Origin: Sedimentisphaerales bacterium
Lineage (GTDB): Bacteria > Planctomycetota > Phycisphaerae > Sedimentisphaerales > Anaerohalosphaeraceae
NCBI GenBank assembly: GCA_016935635.1
Contig: JAFGQP010000214.1
Location: 1-33,481, forward strand
Reading direction: 5' to 3'
DNA length: 33,481 nucleotides
The position numbers and the translations under genes were made by a program. Shown here piece by piece: positions 1 through 9,719 of the stretch; the first letter of the stretch is position 1; the number at the start of each line of letters is the position of its first letter. The notes beneath the pieces were generated by a model. It was given only the letters and a program-made list of their open reading frames with translations, did not search any database and was not told the DNA's origin.

Positions 1-1872
1 GCACATTATGATAATGTGATCGGTGCGATGTGGATTCATCCGGCGGCCTGTCAGCCGCCCAGCGGAACTGTGGCACATGAATTTGCCCATGCCCTGCAAT
101 GCCAGAGTTTCATCGAGTATCCCGGCACCGGCTTCCAGCATTACTCGTCTGGATTTTTCTGGGAAGCTCATGCCAACTTTATGATGCTGCAGTGCTATCC
201 GGATAATTGGAACGGAGTTGACCTTGTCAATTTTATGAATCACCAGCATTTCCACTACAGCAGTACCCGGCATCGTTACAACAACATGCTGTTCAAGCAG
301 TACATTGAAGACAAACGCGGTATCGAGATGGTCAACCGGCTTTGGCGGGAATCCGATGCCGATACGGAGCATCCGCTCCAGACATATATGCGTTTAACGG
401 GCATGACTCAGCCTCAGTTAAACGATGAATTCGGCGAATACGCCATGAAAAATGTCAATTTTGATTATTCGGTTGGCGCACGAATCAGGTATGAGTTTGC
501 CAATCGTTTTGCACTTAACTATTTAACCCGTCGTTTCACGATGCTCGAGCCGATGTCCGGACAGGCCAACGCCTACAAAGTTCCTTACTACATGGCGCCT
601 CAGGATTATGGCTATAATATTATCCAGCTTGATCCGGATAGCCCAACAGCGACGATCGATATGAAATTTTATGGTCAGCGCAATGATCCTGCCGGCGGTG
701 CTGAATACCGTTTTGGTTTCGTTGCACTCAACGGTTTAACGTCACGCCATAGCGAACTGTACGCTGCTTCAGGCGGCATGGAAATACCTGCCAGTTTTAC
801 AATGCAGGCCAATGAAACAGAATTATACCTTGTCGTCTTGGGTGCACCAGCCGAGCACCACAATTATAACTGGGAAGAAGGCTGGCCCAAGTACTACCGC
901 TACCCATGGCAAATACAGATTACCGGAGCGACTCCCTTTGTGAATAACCACAAATACACTGCCGGCTCTTATCATCCCAAAGGCGGTGGCTTTGTGGCAA
1001 ACACTGCGACCGTTGCACCGACGGCCTATGTTGGCCCCAATGCAGTCGTTTTGGGCAATTCCAGAGTTCAGGGCAATGCCCGCATTGAGGACATGGCTTC
1101 AGTTGTCGGTGGGGCTGTCGTTAAAGACAAGGCTATTGTGCGTCATGCAGGATTTGCCGTTGGGGGAACCATCCAGGACTCAGCCGTGCTTGAAGAGAGT
1201 GCGGCGCATTTTGGTGGAATCTTAGGCGGAACTTATGTTGGCGGCGGCGATGCTACAGGTCACGCCGACTGTTCCAGCGGCTACTACCGGCAGGAACCGA
1301 ACGGAAATAACGGCAGAACCGCCTGTGACGGCTTGACCACTCATCCCGCCAACGTTGATGTCAACCCAGCATTTCCGGATTATATATTTAACGGTGCTCC
1401 TGGGGTTGATGCCGGTGATGATATCGTCACATGGCTGGTCGGGGGGACGGTTACGGAGATCCTCAATGGTGCTCTCATTACGGACGATGGTATTCCGGCT
1501 GCTGCAGCAACGGTTTGGACGGTTGATCCGACAACTGATATCACGGTCGTTTCGCTCGCGAGTCTGACAACCGATGTGACAATCACCGCGGTTGGGACTT
1601 ACACCCTGACGCTGACAGCCGATGATACGGAAAAGATCGGCGCCGATACGATGAAGATTCGCGTGTATACCGATGCCTGTGATGCCGCAAAGGCTGAAAA
1701 CGGTTATACTACGGCCGTTGCGGACGCCCGCGGCGATTTTGATTACAACTGTATGGTTGATTTGGATGACTTTTCAACCCTGGCTTCAGCATGGCTTGTT
1801 TCGTTTGATTTGAATGACCTTGCACAGGTTGCATCGGAATGGCTTGTTTCGAGCGAGTATGTAAAACCGTAG
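1..1872 (+). CDS. Secreted modular protein, 5'-truncated by window edge: HEXXH putative metallopeptidase-like core, hexapeptide-repeat (left-handed beta-helix-like) segment, PKD-like domain, C-terminal dockerin-like segment
   Basis: Frame is open from base 1 (AHYDNVIGAMW...) and aligns to the interior of the 9720..13349 protein (SHYDGVIGAMW...). Motifs: AHEFAHALQ...FFWEAHANFMMLQ; VAPTAYVGPNAVVLGNSRVQGNARIEDMASVVGGAVVKDKAIV; GDFDYNCMVDLDDFSTLASAWL. Confidence 0.8.
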   Translation, partial: AHYDNVIGAMWIHPAACQPPSGTVAHEFAHALQCQSFIEYPGTGFQHYSSGFFWEAHANFMMLQCYPDNWNGVDLVNFMNHQHFHYSSTRHRYNNMLFKQYIEDKRGIEMVNRLWRESDADTEHPLQTYMRLTGMTQPQLNDEFGEYAMKNVNFDYSVGARIRYEFANRFALNYLTRRFTMLEPMSGQANAYKVPYYMAPQDYGYNIIQLDPDSPTATIDMKFYGQRNDPAGGAEYRFGFVALNGLTSRHSELYAASGGMEIPASFTMQANETELYLVVLGAPAEHHNYNWEEGWPKYYRYPWQIQITGATPFVNNHKYTAGSYHPKGGGFVANTATVAPTAYVGPNAVVLGNSRVQGNARIEDMASVVGGAVVKDKAIVRHAGFAVGGTIQDSAVLEESAAHFGGILGGTYVGGGDATGHADCSSGYYRQEPNGNNGRTACDGLTTHPANVDVNPAFPDYIFNGAPGVDAGDDIVTWLVGGTVTEILNGALITDDGIPAAAATVWTVDPTTDITVVSLASLTTDVTITAVGTYTLTLTADDTEKIGADTMKIRVYTDACDAAKAENGYTTAVADARGDFDYNCMVDLDDFSTLASAWLVSFDLNDLAQVASEWLVSSEYVKP

Positions 1873-2079
1873 CAGTTGCGTGCGTGTAGACGCGGCAAGT
1901 GAGAACAAATAATAAGTTGGTTTTCTATGGAATGGACCAAATAAATACCTTGTTGGGCATCGCCGTGCCGGTTTCCCCGTATGATCGGTATTAATAATAG
2001 GCTGATTAATGCAACATGGTTGTTGTGTTAACGCAGGTTAAAGTTTTTAAGGAAAATTCAGGTAGAAAGGATTGGTTTC

Positions 2080-4551
2080 GTGTATTCAATAAAAAAGACC
2101 GTAAAATACCAGTTCATATTGATTGTGTCGTTACTGTATACATGTGTCTGCATAGCGTCGGAATCCCAGGGAACCATTAAAATGGTTCCGTTTCAACAGG
2201 TAAAAATGGATGATGTGATCTGGGCGCCGCGTATCAAGATGCTGGTTGGGGAGACGCTGCCTCATGCCTTTACCCAGACGGAAGTGGCCCAGCGGCGGCT
2301 GCGGATGTGCGCTGAATACCTGGAAAACAAAGGCGGTCCCAAGCCTGAAGCGCATCGGTTTAATACGTCGGACCTTTATAAAGTTATGGAGGGGGCGGCG
2401 CTGATGATTGCCGCTGAGCCGAATCCCGAGATCGGGGCCACTATGGATCGCATTATCGATATTATTGCAAGGGCTCAGCAGGCGGATGGCTACCTGTATG
2501 TTTCGCATATCTGCGGCAATCCGATTGTGGAGGAGATGGGGCCTCGTCCTTACAGTTATGTGCTCCACAGTCATGAGCTTTATAATGTGGGGCATCTGTA
2601 TGAAGCGGCCGTGGCGTATGCTCAGGCGACCGGCAAGACCAAACTGCTGGATGTTGCGGAAAAGAGTGCCCGGCATATCAACAAGGCATTCTTTGAGGGA
2701 GATCCCAACTATAATGACGGCAAGCCCGTCAACCAGGCGCCGGGGCATGAGGAAATCGAGCTGGGGCTGATGAAGCTGTATAATTATACGGGCAAGCGGC
2801 TGTATCTGGATATGGCCAAGCGTTTTCTGGATATCCGCGGGGTGACGTATATTCCGGACGGGACGGGGGTGAATTCGCCGACGTATGCCCAGCAGCACGC
2901 GCCGGTGGCCAAACAGACCGAGGCGGTGGGTCATGCGGTTCGCGCGACGTATTTATATGCGGCTATGGCCGAGGCGGACAGTCTTCTGGGTTCGACGGAT
3001 TACAGCTTTGCCCTGGATTCCATCTGGCACAATATTGTGGATACGAAGATGCATATTACCGGCGGGCTGGGGGCGGTGCACGGGATTGAGGGATTCGGGC
3101 CGTCGTATGAGCTGCCCAACAAGGATACATATCTGGAAACCTGTGCGGCGGTGGGGAATGTGTTTTTCAATATGCGGATGTTTTTGAAATATCATGATGG
3201 CAAATATGCGGATGTGGCGGAGGCGGCGCTGCTGAATAACTGTCTGTCGGGGGTGGGGCTGGACGGCAAGAGCTTTTTCTATCCGAATCCGCTGGAGGCC
3301 GATTATGGTCACGGTCCCCGTTCCGGCTGGTTTGGTACCGCGTGCTGTCCGTCTAATATCGCACGTTTGATCCCGCAGATTCCCGGCTATATGTACGCGA
3401 CCGATGGCAAACAGCTTTATACGGTGCTTTACGGCAGCAGCCGGACCGCGGTTGAACTGAACGGGATGAAGGTTGCATTAAGGCAGACGACGGATTATCC
3501 GTATTCGGGGGAGATTGGGTTGCAGGTTGATCCGCAACAGGCGGTTCGGTTTAAATTGAATCTTCGGATTCCGACGTGGGCGGGCAGTCAATTGGTGCCC
3601 GGTCGGCTGTATGCGTACAGCGAGCCGTCTTCGGGATGGACGGTTGAGGTTAATGGTCAAGGCATTCGGCCTGAGGTCGAAAAAGGTTTTGCGGTGATCG
3701 AGCGGGTCTGGAACCCGGGGGATCGAATTAGCCTGAAGCTGCCGATGCCGCTGAAGGCCAATACCTGCATCGAGCAGGTTGCGGCCAATCGCGGGCGAGT
3801 GTCCTTTTCGCGCGGGCCGCTGGTGTATTGTGCCGAAGGCATCGATAACGGCGGGGCGGTGCAGCGTTTTTATGTTGATCCGACGAAAGCGAAGACCGGA
3901 GCCAAAACGCAGACGATTGACTCCGGTGTTCTGGCGGGATTAACAGAAGTGACAATCCCGGCGAAGGAATTATCAGGCCCTGATCGGACATTCAAAGACG
4001 CTACGCTGAAGCTGATTCCGTATTTTGCCTGGAGCAATCGGGACCGCAGTTCAATGATTACATGGATTGGTACAAAAGAAGAACTGGCCAAACCCGATCC
4101 TCGCGATCCGGCCAATATAAAATATGCGTCCGTGACGGCATCGCATACCTGTGACAGTGACACGGTCGATGCGATCCGAATGGATCAAACGCCAAAGTCG
4201 TCTTCGGATGGTTCTATTCAGCGATGGACCAGCTGGCCGCAGACCGGTCAATCCCAGTGGGTAGAAATCGGCCTTGGCGAGGTCAAGCAGATCCGCAACG
4301 TTGGTGTCTATTGGTACAATGATAATGGCGGCGTTCAGTTGCCCGGTGAATGGTATCTGCAGGCACCGTCTGATTCCGGCTGGAAAAAGATTGAGATATA
4401 CAACACAGATCAATACAGCACGCTGGTTGACAACTACAACACAGTCCATCCGGCACAGTCGCTTAAAACAGACAAAATTCGTATCGTTATGAAGCCGCGG
4501 CACAACGATACCTGCGTTGGAATCCTTGCTGTTAATATCGAAACCAAGTGA
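2080..4551 (+). CDS. GH127/GH146-type (DUF1680) beta-L-arabinofuranosidase-like protein with signal peptide and C-terminal discoidin-like region
   Basis: FNTSDLYKVMEGAA, HELYNVGHLYEAAVAY, GHEEIELGLMKLY, YLETCAAVGN, FFYPNPLE, GTACCPSNIARLIPQIPGY, typical of the DUF1680/GH127 fold. GTG start preceded by an AGAAAGGA-like RBS. Confidence 0.9.
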   Translation: MYSIKKTVKYQFILIVSLLYTCVCIASESQGTIKMVPFQQVKMDDVIWAPRIKMLVGETLPHAFTQTEVAQRRLRMCAEYLENKGGPKPEAHRFNTSDLYKVMEGAALMIAAEPNPEIGATMDRIIDIIARAQQADGYLYVSHICGNPIVEEMGPRPYSYVLHSHELYNVGHLYEAAVAYAQATGKTKLLDVAEKSARHINKAFFEGDPNYNDGKPVNQAPGHEEIELGLMKLYNYTGKRLYLDMAKRFLDIRGVTYIPDGTGVNSPTYAQQHAPVAKQTEAVGHAVRATYLYAAMAEADSLLGSTDYSFALDSIWHNIVDTKMHITGGLGAVHGIEGFGPSYELPNKDTYLETCAAVGNVFFNMRMFLKYHDGKYADVAEAALLNNCLSGVGLDGKSFFYPNPLEADYGHGPRSGWFGTACCPSNIARLIPQIPGYMYATDGKQLYTVLYGSSRTAVELNGMKVALRQTTDYPYSGEIGLQVDPQQAVRFKLNLRIPTWAGSQLVPGRLYAYSEPSSGWTVEVNGQGIRPEVEKGFAVIERVWNPGDRISLKLPMPLKANTCIEQVAANRGRVSFSRGPLVYCAEGIDNGGAVQRFYVDPTKAKTGAKTQTIDSGVLAGLTEVTIPAKELSGPDRTFKDATLKLIPYFAWSNRDRSSMITWIGTKEELAKPDPRDPANIKYASVTASHTCDSDTVDAIRMDQTPKSSSDGSIQRWTSWPQTGQSQWVEIGLGEVKQIRNVGVYWYNDNGGVQLPGEWYLQAPSDSGWKKIEIYNTDQYSTLVDNYNTVHPAQSLKTDKIRIVMKPRHNDTCVGILAVNIETK

Positions 4552-4637
4552 GAGTATTAAAGAGTTCAAAAAAGCTGATTGAAATGCGACTGATTGTATC
4601 AAAAAATCAAAGTGAGCTTCCAATTGGATAACATGCC

Positions 4638-7600
4638 ATGAAGCAGGTAAAGATTGTCTTGATTCTTTTGGTTTGCTCGGCGGTTAGTTATGCGGCCATT
4701 TTCGAAGGTGACCTGAATCGTGATTTAAGGATTGATTTATCGGACCTCATGATTTTCGCAGAACAGTGGCTTGATCCTTCCGGCTGCTCAGGACGGAAAG
4801 ATTGCGCGGATATGGACGGTCTTGGGGGTGTCAATTTTAGTGATTTGGCTGTTATTGCTAAACGGTGGATGATGGATACGCCGACGCCGATTATAACAGA
4901 ATTCAGTGCTTCCAATACTTCCTTGCTGCGGGATGAGGACGGTCAGTCCTCGGACTGGATTGAAATCTATAATCCGCTGTCATACGCTATTGACCTGACG
5001 GGATGGGCATTGACGGATAATAAAGAGAAGCCGACGAAGTGGCCGTTCCCGGAGATGACACTTGACGCCGGTCAGTATCTTGTTGTGTTTGCATCCAATA
5101 AAGACCGCGACGATCCGGCGAGTGAATTGCATACGAACTTTGTGCTGGATCCGGATGGTGAGTACCTGGCGCTGAACATGGATAACGGCGGGACTGTTGT
5201 TCAGGAGTTCGACCACTACCCGCGTCAGTATCGGGATGTCAGCTACGGCCTGTCGCAGCAGGCTGAAACCGAGTTGGATTTTGTCGATAAGGAATCCATG
5301 CAGGGATACTTTGTCGCACCGACACCCGGGACGAAAAACGGCGTTGCGGAGGCAGTGACAGGCCCGATGATTGATGATATCCTGCAGACGCCCGAATTGC
5401 CCGCTGATGCCGATGATCTGATTGTTACAGCTACTGTTTCTGAAACCGCCTCTGCGATCGATCCCCAAAGCGTTCGATTGCATTACCGGGTCATGTATGG
5501 CCCGGAAGTAACTGTTTCGATGACCGATGATGGAACCGGCAGTGATGTTACAGCAGATGACACTATTTATACCGGGGTGATTCCTGCGGCCGTGTCCTCT
5601 AGCAAGGAAATGGTTCGGTATTATATTACCGCTTCGAATATCCAGGAGAATACGACGCGATTTCCGCTTTATAAGTCGCCGCAGTTTTCAGAGCAGTACT
5701 ATGGCACCGTTATCGGCAGCAATACCATACCGACACAAATGGATATGTTCTGGTGGTTCGTCGAAGATCCGACATGGTATATTCGTCCTTCTGACGGCTT
5801 ATATACGGATGAATATACGGCATCGTCGCTGTTTTACAAGGGCCGGTTTTATGATAATGTCCGAACCCGCATCCGCGGTGCTTCGTCTGTAGTACATAAA
5901 TTCCCCAAGCAGAGCCTGAAGCTGGAGTTTAATCAGGAGAATCGTTTTTATTATTCGCCAGAGATGGATAAGCTCAACGAGATCAATGTCAATGCCCTCA
6001 GCGTCGATAAAGGGTTCATTCGGAATCACTTGTCCATGAAGGCATTTGGAGACAGCGGTAGTCCCTATTCGACATCCGATATGTGGCTGTGCTATCAAAA
6101 CGGCCAGTTTCACAGCGTGGTCAATTTCGTCGAACAAGTCGATGAACAGTATCTGAAGCGAAACGATCTCCCTGCCAACGGTGCCTTATATAAGATTTTT
6201 AATTACCTGGATAATTCGGTGGATCGGCCCGCCTGGTATCCCGGAGTCAACCCGGATACGCTTGACGGTGTCGAAAAGAAAACACGCCAGTGGGAGGACA
6301 ATTCGGACCTTCAGGCTCTGGTGAACGGAATAAGAACGTCGACTGATCGGGCCCGATTCTTGTTCGACAGTATCAACATTCCAGAAGTAATTAATGTGAT
6401 GTGTGGCAATATCATCAATCAGTGCTGGGATCGGTTTGAGAAGAACTATTACATGTATTGCGATACCGAGGGCAGCGGTCAGTGGTATCTTTTGCCGTGG
6501 GATCAGGACCTGGGCTGGGGTTATTTGGGATGGATGAATGATAATCTCAGCGGAACTCACAGCACTATGTCACACCCTCTCTATGGTGAGCAAGAACATC
6601 CCAATGCTTATGGTCAGTGGCACCGGCTTGATGAGGCGATGCTGGACAATCCGACAATCAGACAAATGTATCTTCGGCGTCTTCGGACGGTTCTGGACGA
6701 GTAACTTCAGGCCCCAACCACGCCGGCGAACGAACGAAAACTTGAGGCGTATATTAATCAGATGATCGCCCAAATCGGCACGGAGGTAGATGCGGATAAA
6801 GCTAAGTGGGGTGTGACCTTCGGCAGTTTTCGCTATTTCCAGGCGGAAATGAATATGCTCATTAAAAATTATCTTGTTCCCAAGCGAAACACACTGTATA
6901 TCACGCACGGCCCATCCGGGACAGGACTGCTGCCGGAAGCACAGGTTGGCAATCCGGTGATTGTCTTGCGTGATTACCAAGTCAATCCCGGTGCGAATAT
7001 TATCAACGATCCAGCCATTAGTCCGCAGGAATGCGAATATGTCGAGCTTGAAAATCCCAACAGTTACGCTGTTGATATCTCCGGCTGGAAACTGACCGGC
7101 GGCGTGGAATTTACCTTCAAACCGGGTACTGTCATTGCATCGCATAGCAGTCTGTATGTCTGTCCTAATGTGAAAGCGTTCCTCATGCGGAATGAAAGTC
7201 CGAAAGGCGGCGAAGGTCTCTTCGTCGTTGGCGACTATGACGGCCATCTGTCTAATTGGGGAGAGACGGTAAATCTTTTGGCAGCCGATGGTGCCATGAT
7301 TTACACGTTTTCTTATGCCGCAAATCCCAGCGACCAGCAGCGGTATCTGCGAATCAGTGAAATGATGTATCATCCTTCGACTCCGGATGGCGTGACCGCC
7401 TTTGAGGATGAGGATTTTGAGTATATTGAGTTGAAAAACATTGGAACCGAATCGCTGTCGCTGGTTGGCGTGCGGCTGACTGACGGAGCCAGCTATGCTT
7501 TCCCGCTGACATCATCATATTCAGAGAAGCTGGATTTACTGGACTATACGGATGCGTGGAAATATGACCAGACTGATACGGATTTAAAGGTGAGCTGGCG

Positions 7601-9338
7601 ACAGTCTGGCTACGATGACGCCGGCTGGCTGTCCGGGGCCGGGCTTTTGTACGTTAAACCGTCCGATTTGCCGGAGCCGAAGAATACGCTTCTGATGCTT
7701 GGCCCGAGGACATTTTATTTCCGGACACATTTCAACTTTCCATCTGCTCCGTCGGTCTATGAGTCAGTTGAACTGAAGTTGTCAACGATACTGGATGACG
7801 GGGCGGTGGTCTACTTGAATGGCCAGGAGGTTTTTCGGCTTGGTGTTTCTGAAGGACAGACACACAGCTCTCTTTCCAGCCGGCTTGTCGGGGATGCGGT
7901 TGTTGAAGGGCCATTCGTGATTCCGTCAGATAATCTGGTCCAAGGTGATAATATTCTGGCTGTTGAGGTCCATCAGCAGTCCGACAGCAGCAGCGATGTT
8001 GTGTGGGGCTGTCAATTGCAGGCGATAGTAACAATTCAGACGGCTGGTCAAACGCTTCAACCGGAACAGCATCTTGTGATTTGTAAAAATGCCGAGGCAT
8101 TTGCAGAGCGGTATGATTTAACGGGTATTCTAATTGCAGACGGAAACTATACCGGTAATTTGAGTAATTCTGGCGAGATGATCAACCTCGAAGACATGAC
8201 CGGTTCGACTATTCAGAGCTTTTCGTATAAAGACGGCTGGTATCCCGTGACCGACGGTGGTGGATTTTCGTTGACGGTCATTGACACAACAGCCGCGAAT
8301 GACCTCAGTAAAAAATCCAGTTGGAAACCCAGCAGCACATTAGGCGGCTCGCCGGGCCAGGCCGACACCGGTTCAATCCCGCTGCCGGGTTCGATTGTGA
8401 TTAATGAATTGCTTGCCCACTCCCATGATGTGGCTCCGGACTGGATCGAACTTTACAATACGACCGACCAGCCCATCAATATCGGGGGATGGTACATCGG
8501 TGACAGCGGTTCTACCGACGAAGCTCTGATGAAATATCAAATTCCGCTGGGTACGATCATCCCGGCGTATGGATTTGCGGTTTTTTATGAAGAAACGGAT
8601 TTTACGGACTTTGCGTTCAGTGTAAACGGGGAAACCGCATATCTGACGTCCGCGGTCGATGGCCAATTAGGCAGCTATCGCATCAGCGAAAGTTTCAGCG
8701 CCTCGCCTACCGGTATCGCATTCGGGCGTTACTATAAAGCCAGCACCGACAGTTATAATTTCGTGCTGATGAGTACGAATACGCCCGGAGCCGCCAATGC
8801 TTATCCGTTGGTTGGCCCCCTTGTCATCAGTGAAATCATGTACCATCCGCCCCAGTTAAAAGACGCTGAATATGTTGAACTGCTGAATATCAGCAATGAA
8901 ACGGTACACCTATATGATGTGGCCAAAGGGGCTGGCTGGAAATTCGCTGACGATGGCGGCTTTGAGTTTTACTTCCCGGCCGACTCAGCTATCGCACCCG
9001 GCGAACGGATTCTCATTGTTAAAAATCCTGTGGCTTTTGCCAGTGAATTTACCGCCGCTGCAGGGACCCAGATATTTGCGTGGAGCGGGGACGGCAACTT
9101 GAGCAATTCCGGCGAGGAAATCCAATTGTCGATGCCTGGCGATATTGACAGCGAGGGCACACGCTATTATATTCGGATTGACCGGGTCGTCTACAGCGAC
9201 GGCTCTCACCCGGAGGACGCGGACCCGTGGCCTGTTGCCGCCGATGGCAATGGACAGTCGTTGCATCGCATCGACCATAATGCTTATGGCAATGATGTCC
9301 TCAACTGGACCGCTGCGGCACCAACGCCGGTTATGTAG
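4638..9338 (+). pseudogene. Giant secreted CotH-kinase-like protein with N-terminal dockerin-like repeats and several lamin-tail domains; interrupted by one in-frame TAA at 6702..6704
   Basis: ORFs 4638..6704 and 6762..9338 are in the same frame (offset 2124 = 708 codons). Translation across the stop is ...RRLRTVLDE*LQAPTTPANERKLEAYINQMIAQIG..., with no frameshift. Part 1: dockerin-like GDLNRDLRIDLSDLMIFAEQWL, lamin-tail domain, CotH motifs (RIRGASS, KQSLKLEF, WYLLPWDQDLGWG). Part 2: lamin-tail domains and a jelly-roll. Confidence 0.8.
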
Positions 9339-9535
9339 GTTTTCCTGCCCGTCGAAAGAAAACGGAAAACAATGAATCTCGAAGCGGAAGGACTTCAGCG
9401 ATGGACTTAAAGCAACGTAATCGTCGCAATATTTGTGAACGATTACAGTATTTCTAATGAACAGTTCAATTTCTTTTATGGTATTTTAATATTGATTACG
9501 GAAAAAAATATTATGTGGTGTCCGGCATGTTGTAG

Positions 9536-9581
9536 CTGTGTCATCGCAGGCGTTAATAACTAAACGTTTACGATGACACAG
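9536..9581. repeat. Perfect 11-bp inverted repeat CTGTGTCATCG/CGATGACACAG enclosing a TAAACGTTTA palindrome (9561..9570)
   Basis: Left arm 9536..9546 and right arm 9571..9581 are exact reverse complements. It lies in the intergenic region upstream of the 9720 CDS. Confidence 0.8.
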
Positions 9582-9719
9582 TACTCCCGCGAAATCAAAA
9601 GGTTAGAAGGGAATCTATCCTAATGTTAAGACGTATTCCCAATCTAATGATTTTAGCGATAAACGAGAAAATATTGCGGAGTTTTTTATGTTTATAAATA
9701 TTATCAAGGAGGTCTTACG

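Noticed and set aside
6702-6704. Stop-codon recoding at the CotH TAA
   Set aside because: TAA is not a usual selenocysteine/pyrrolysine codon and no recoding element was evident; mutation or sequencing error is more likely.
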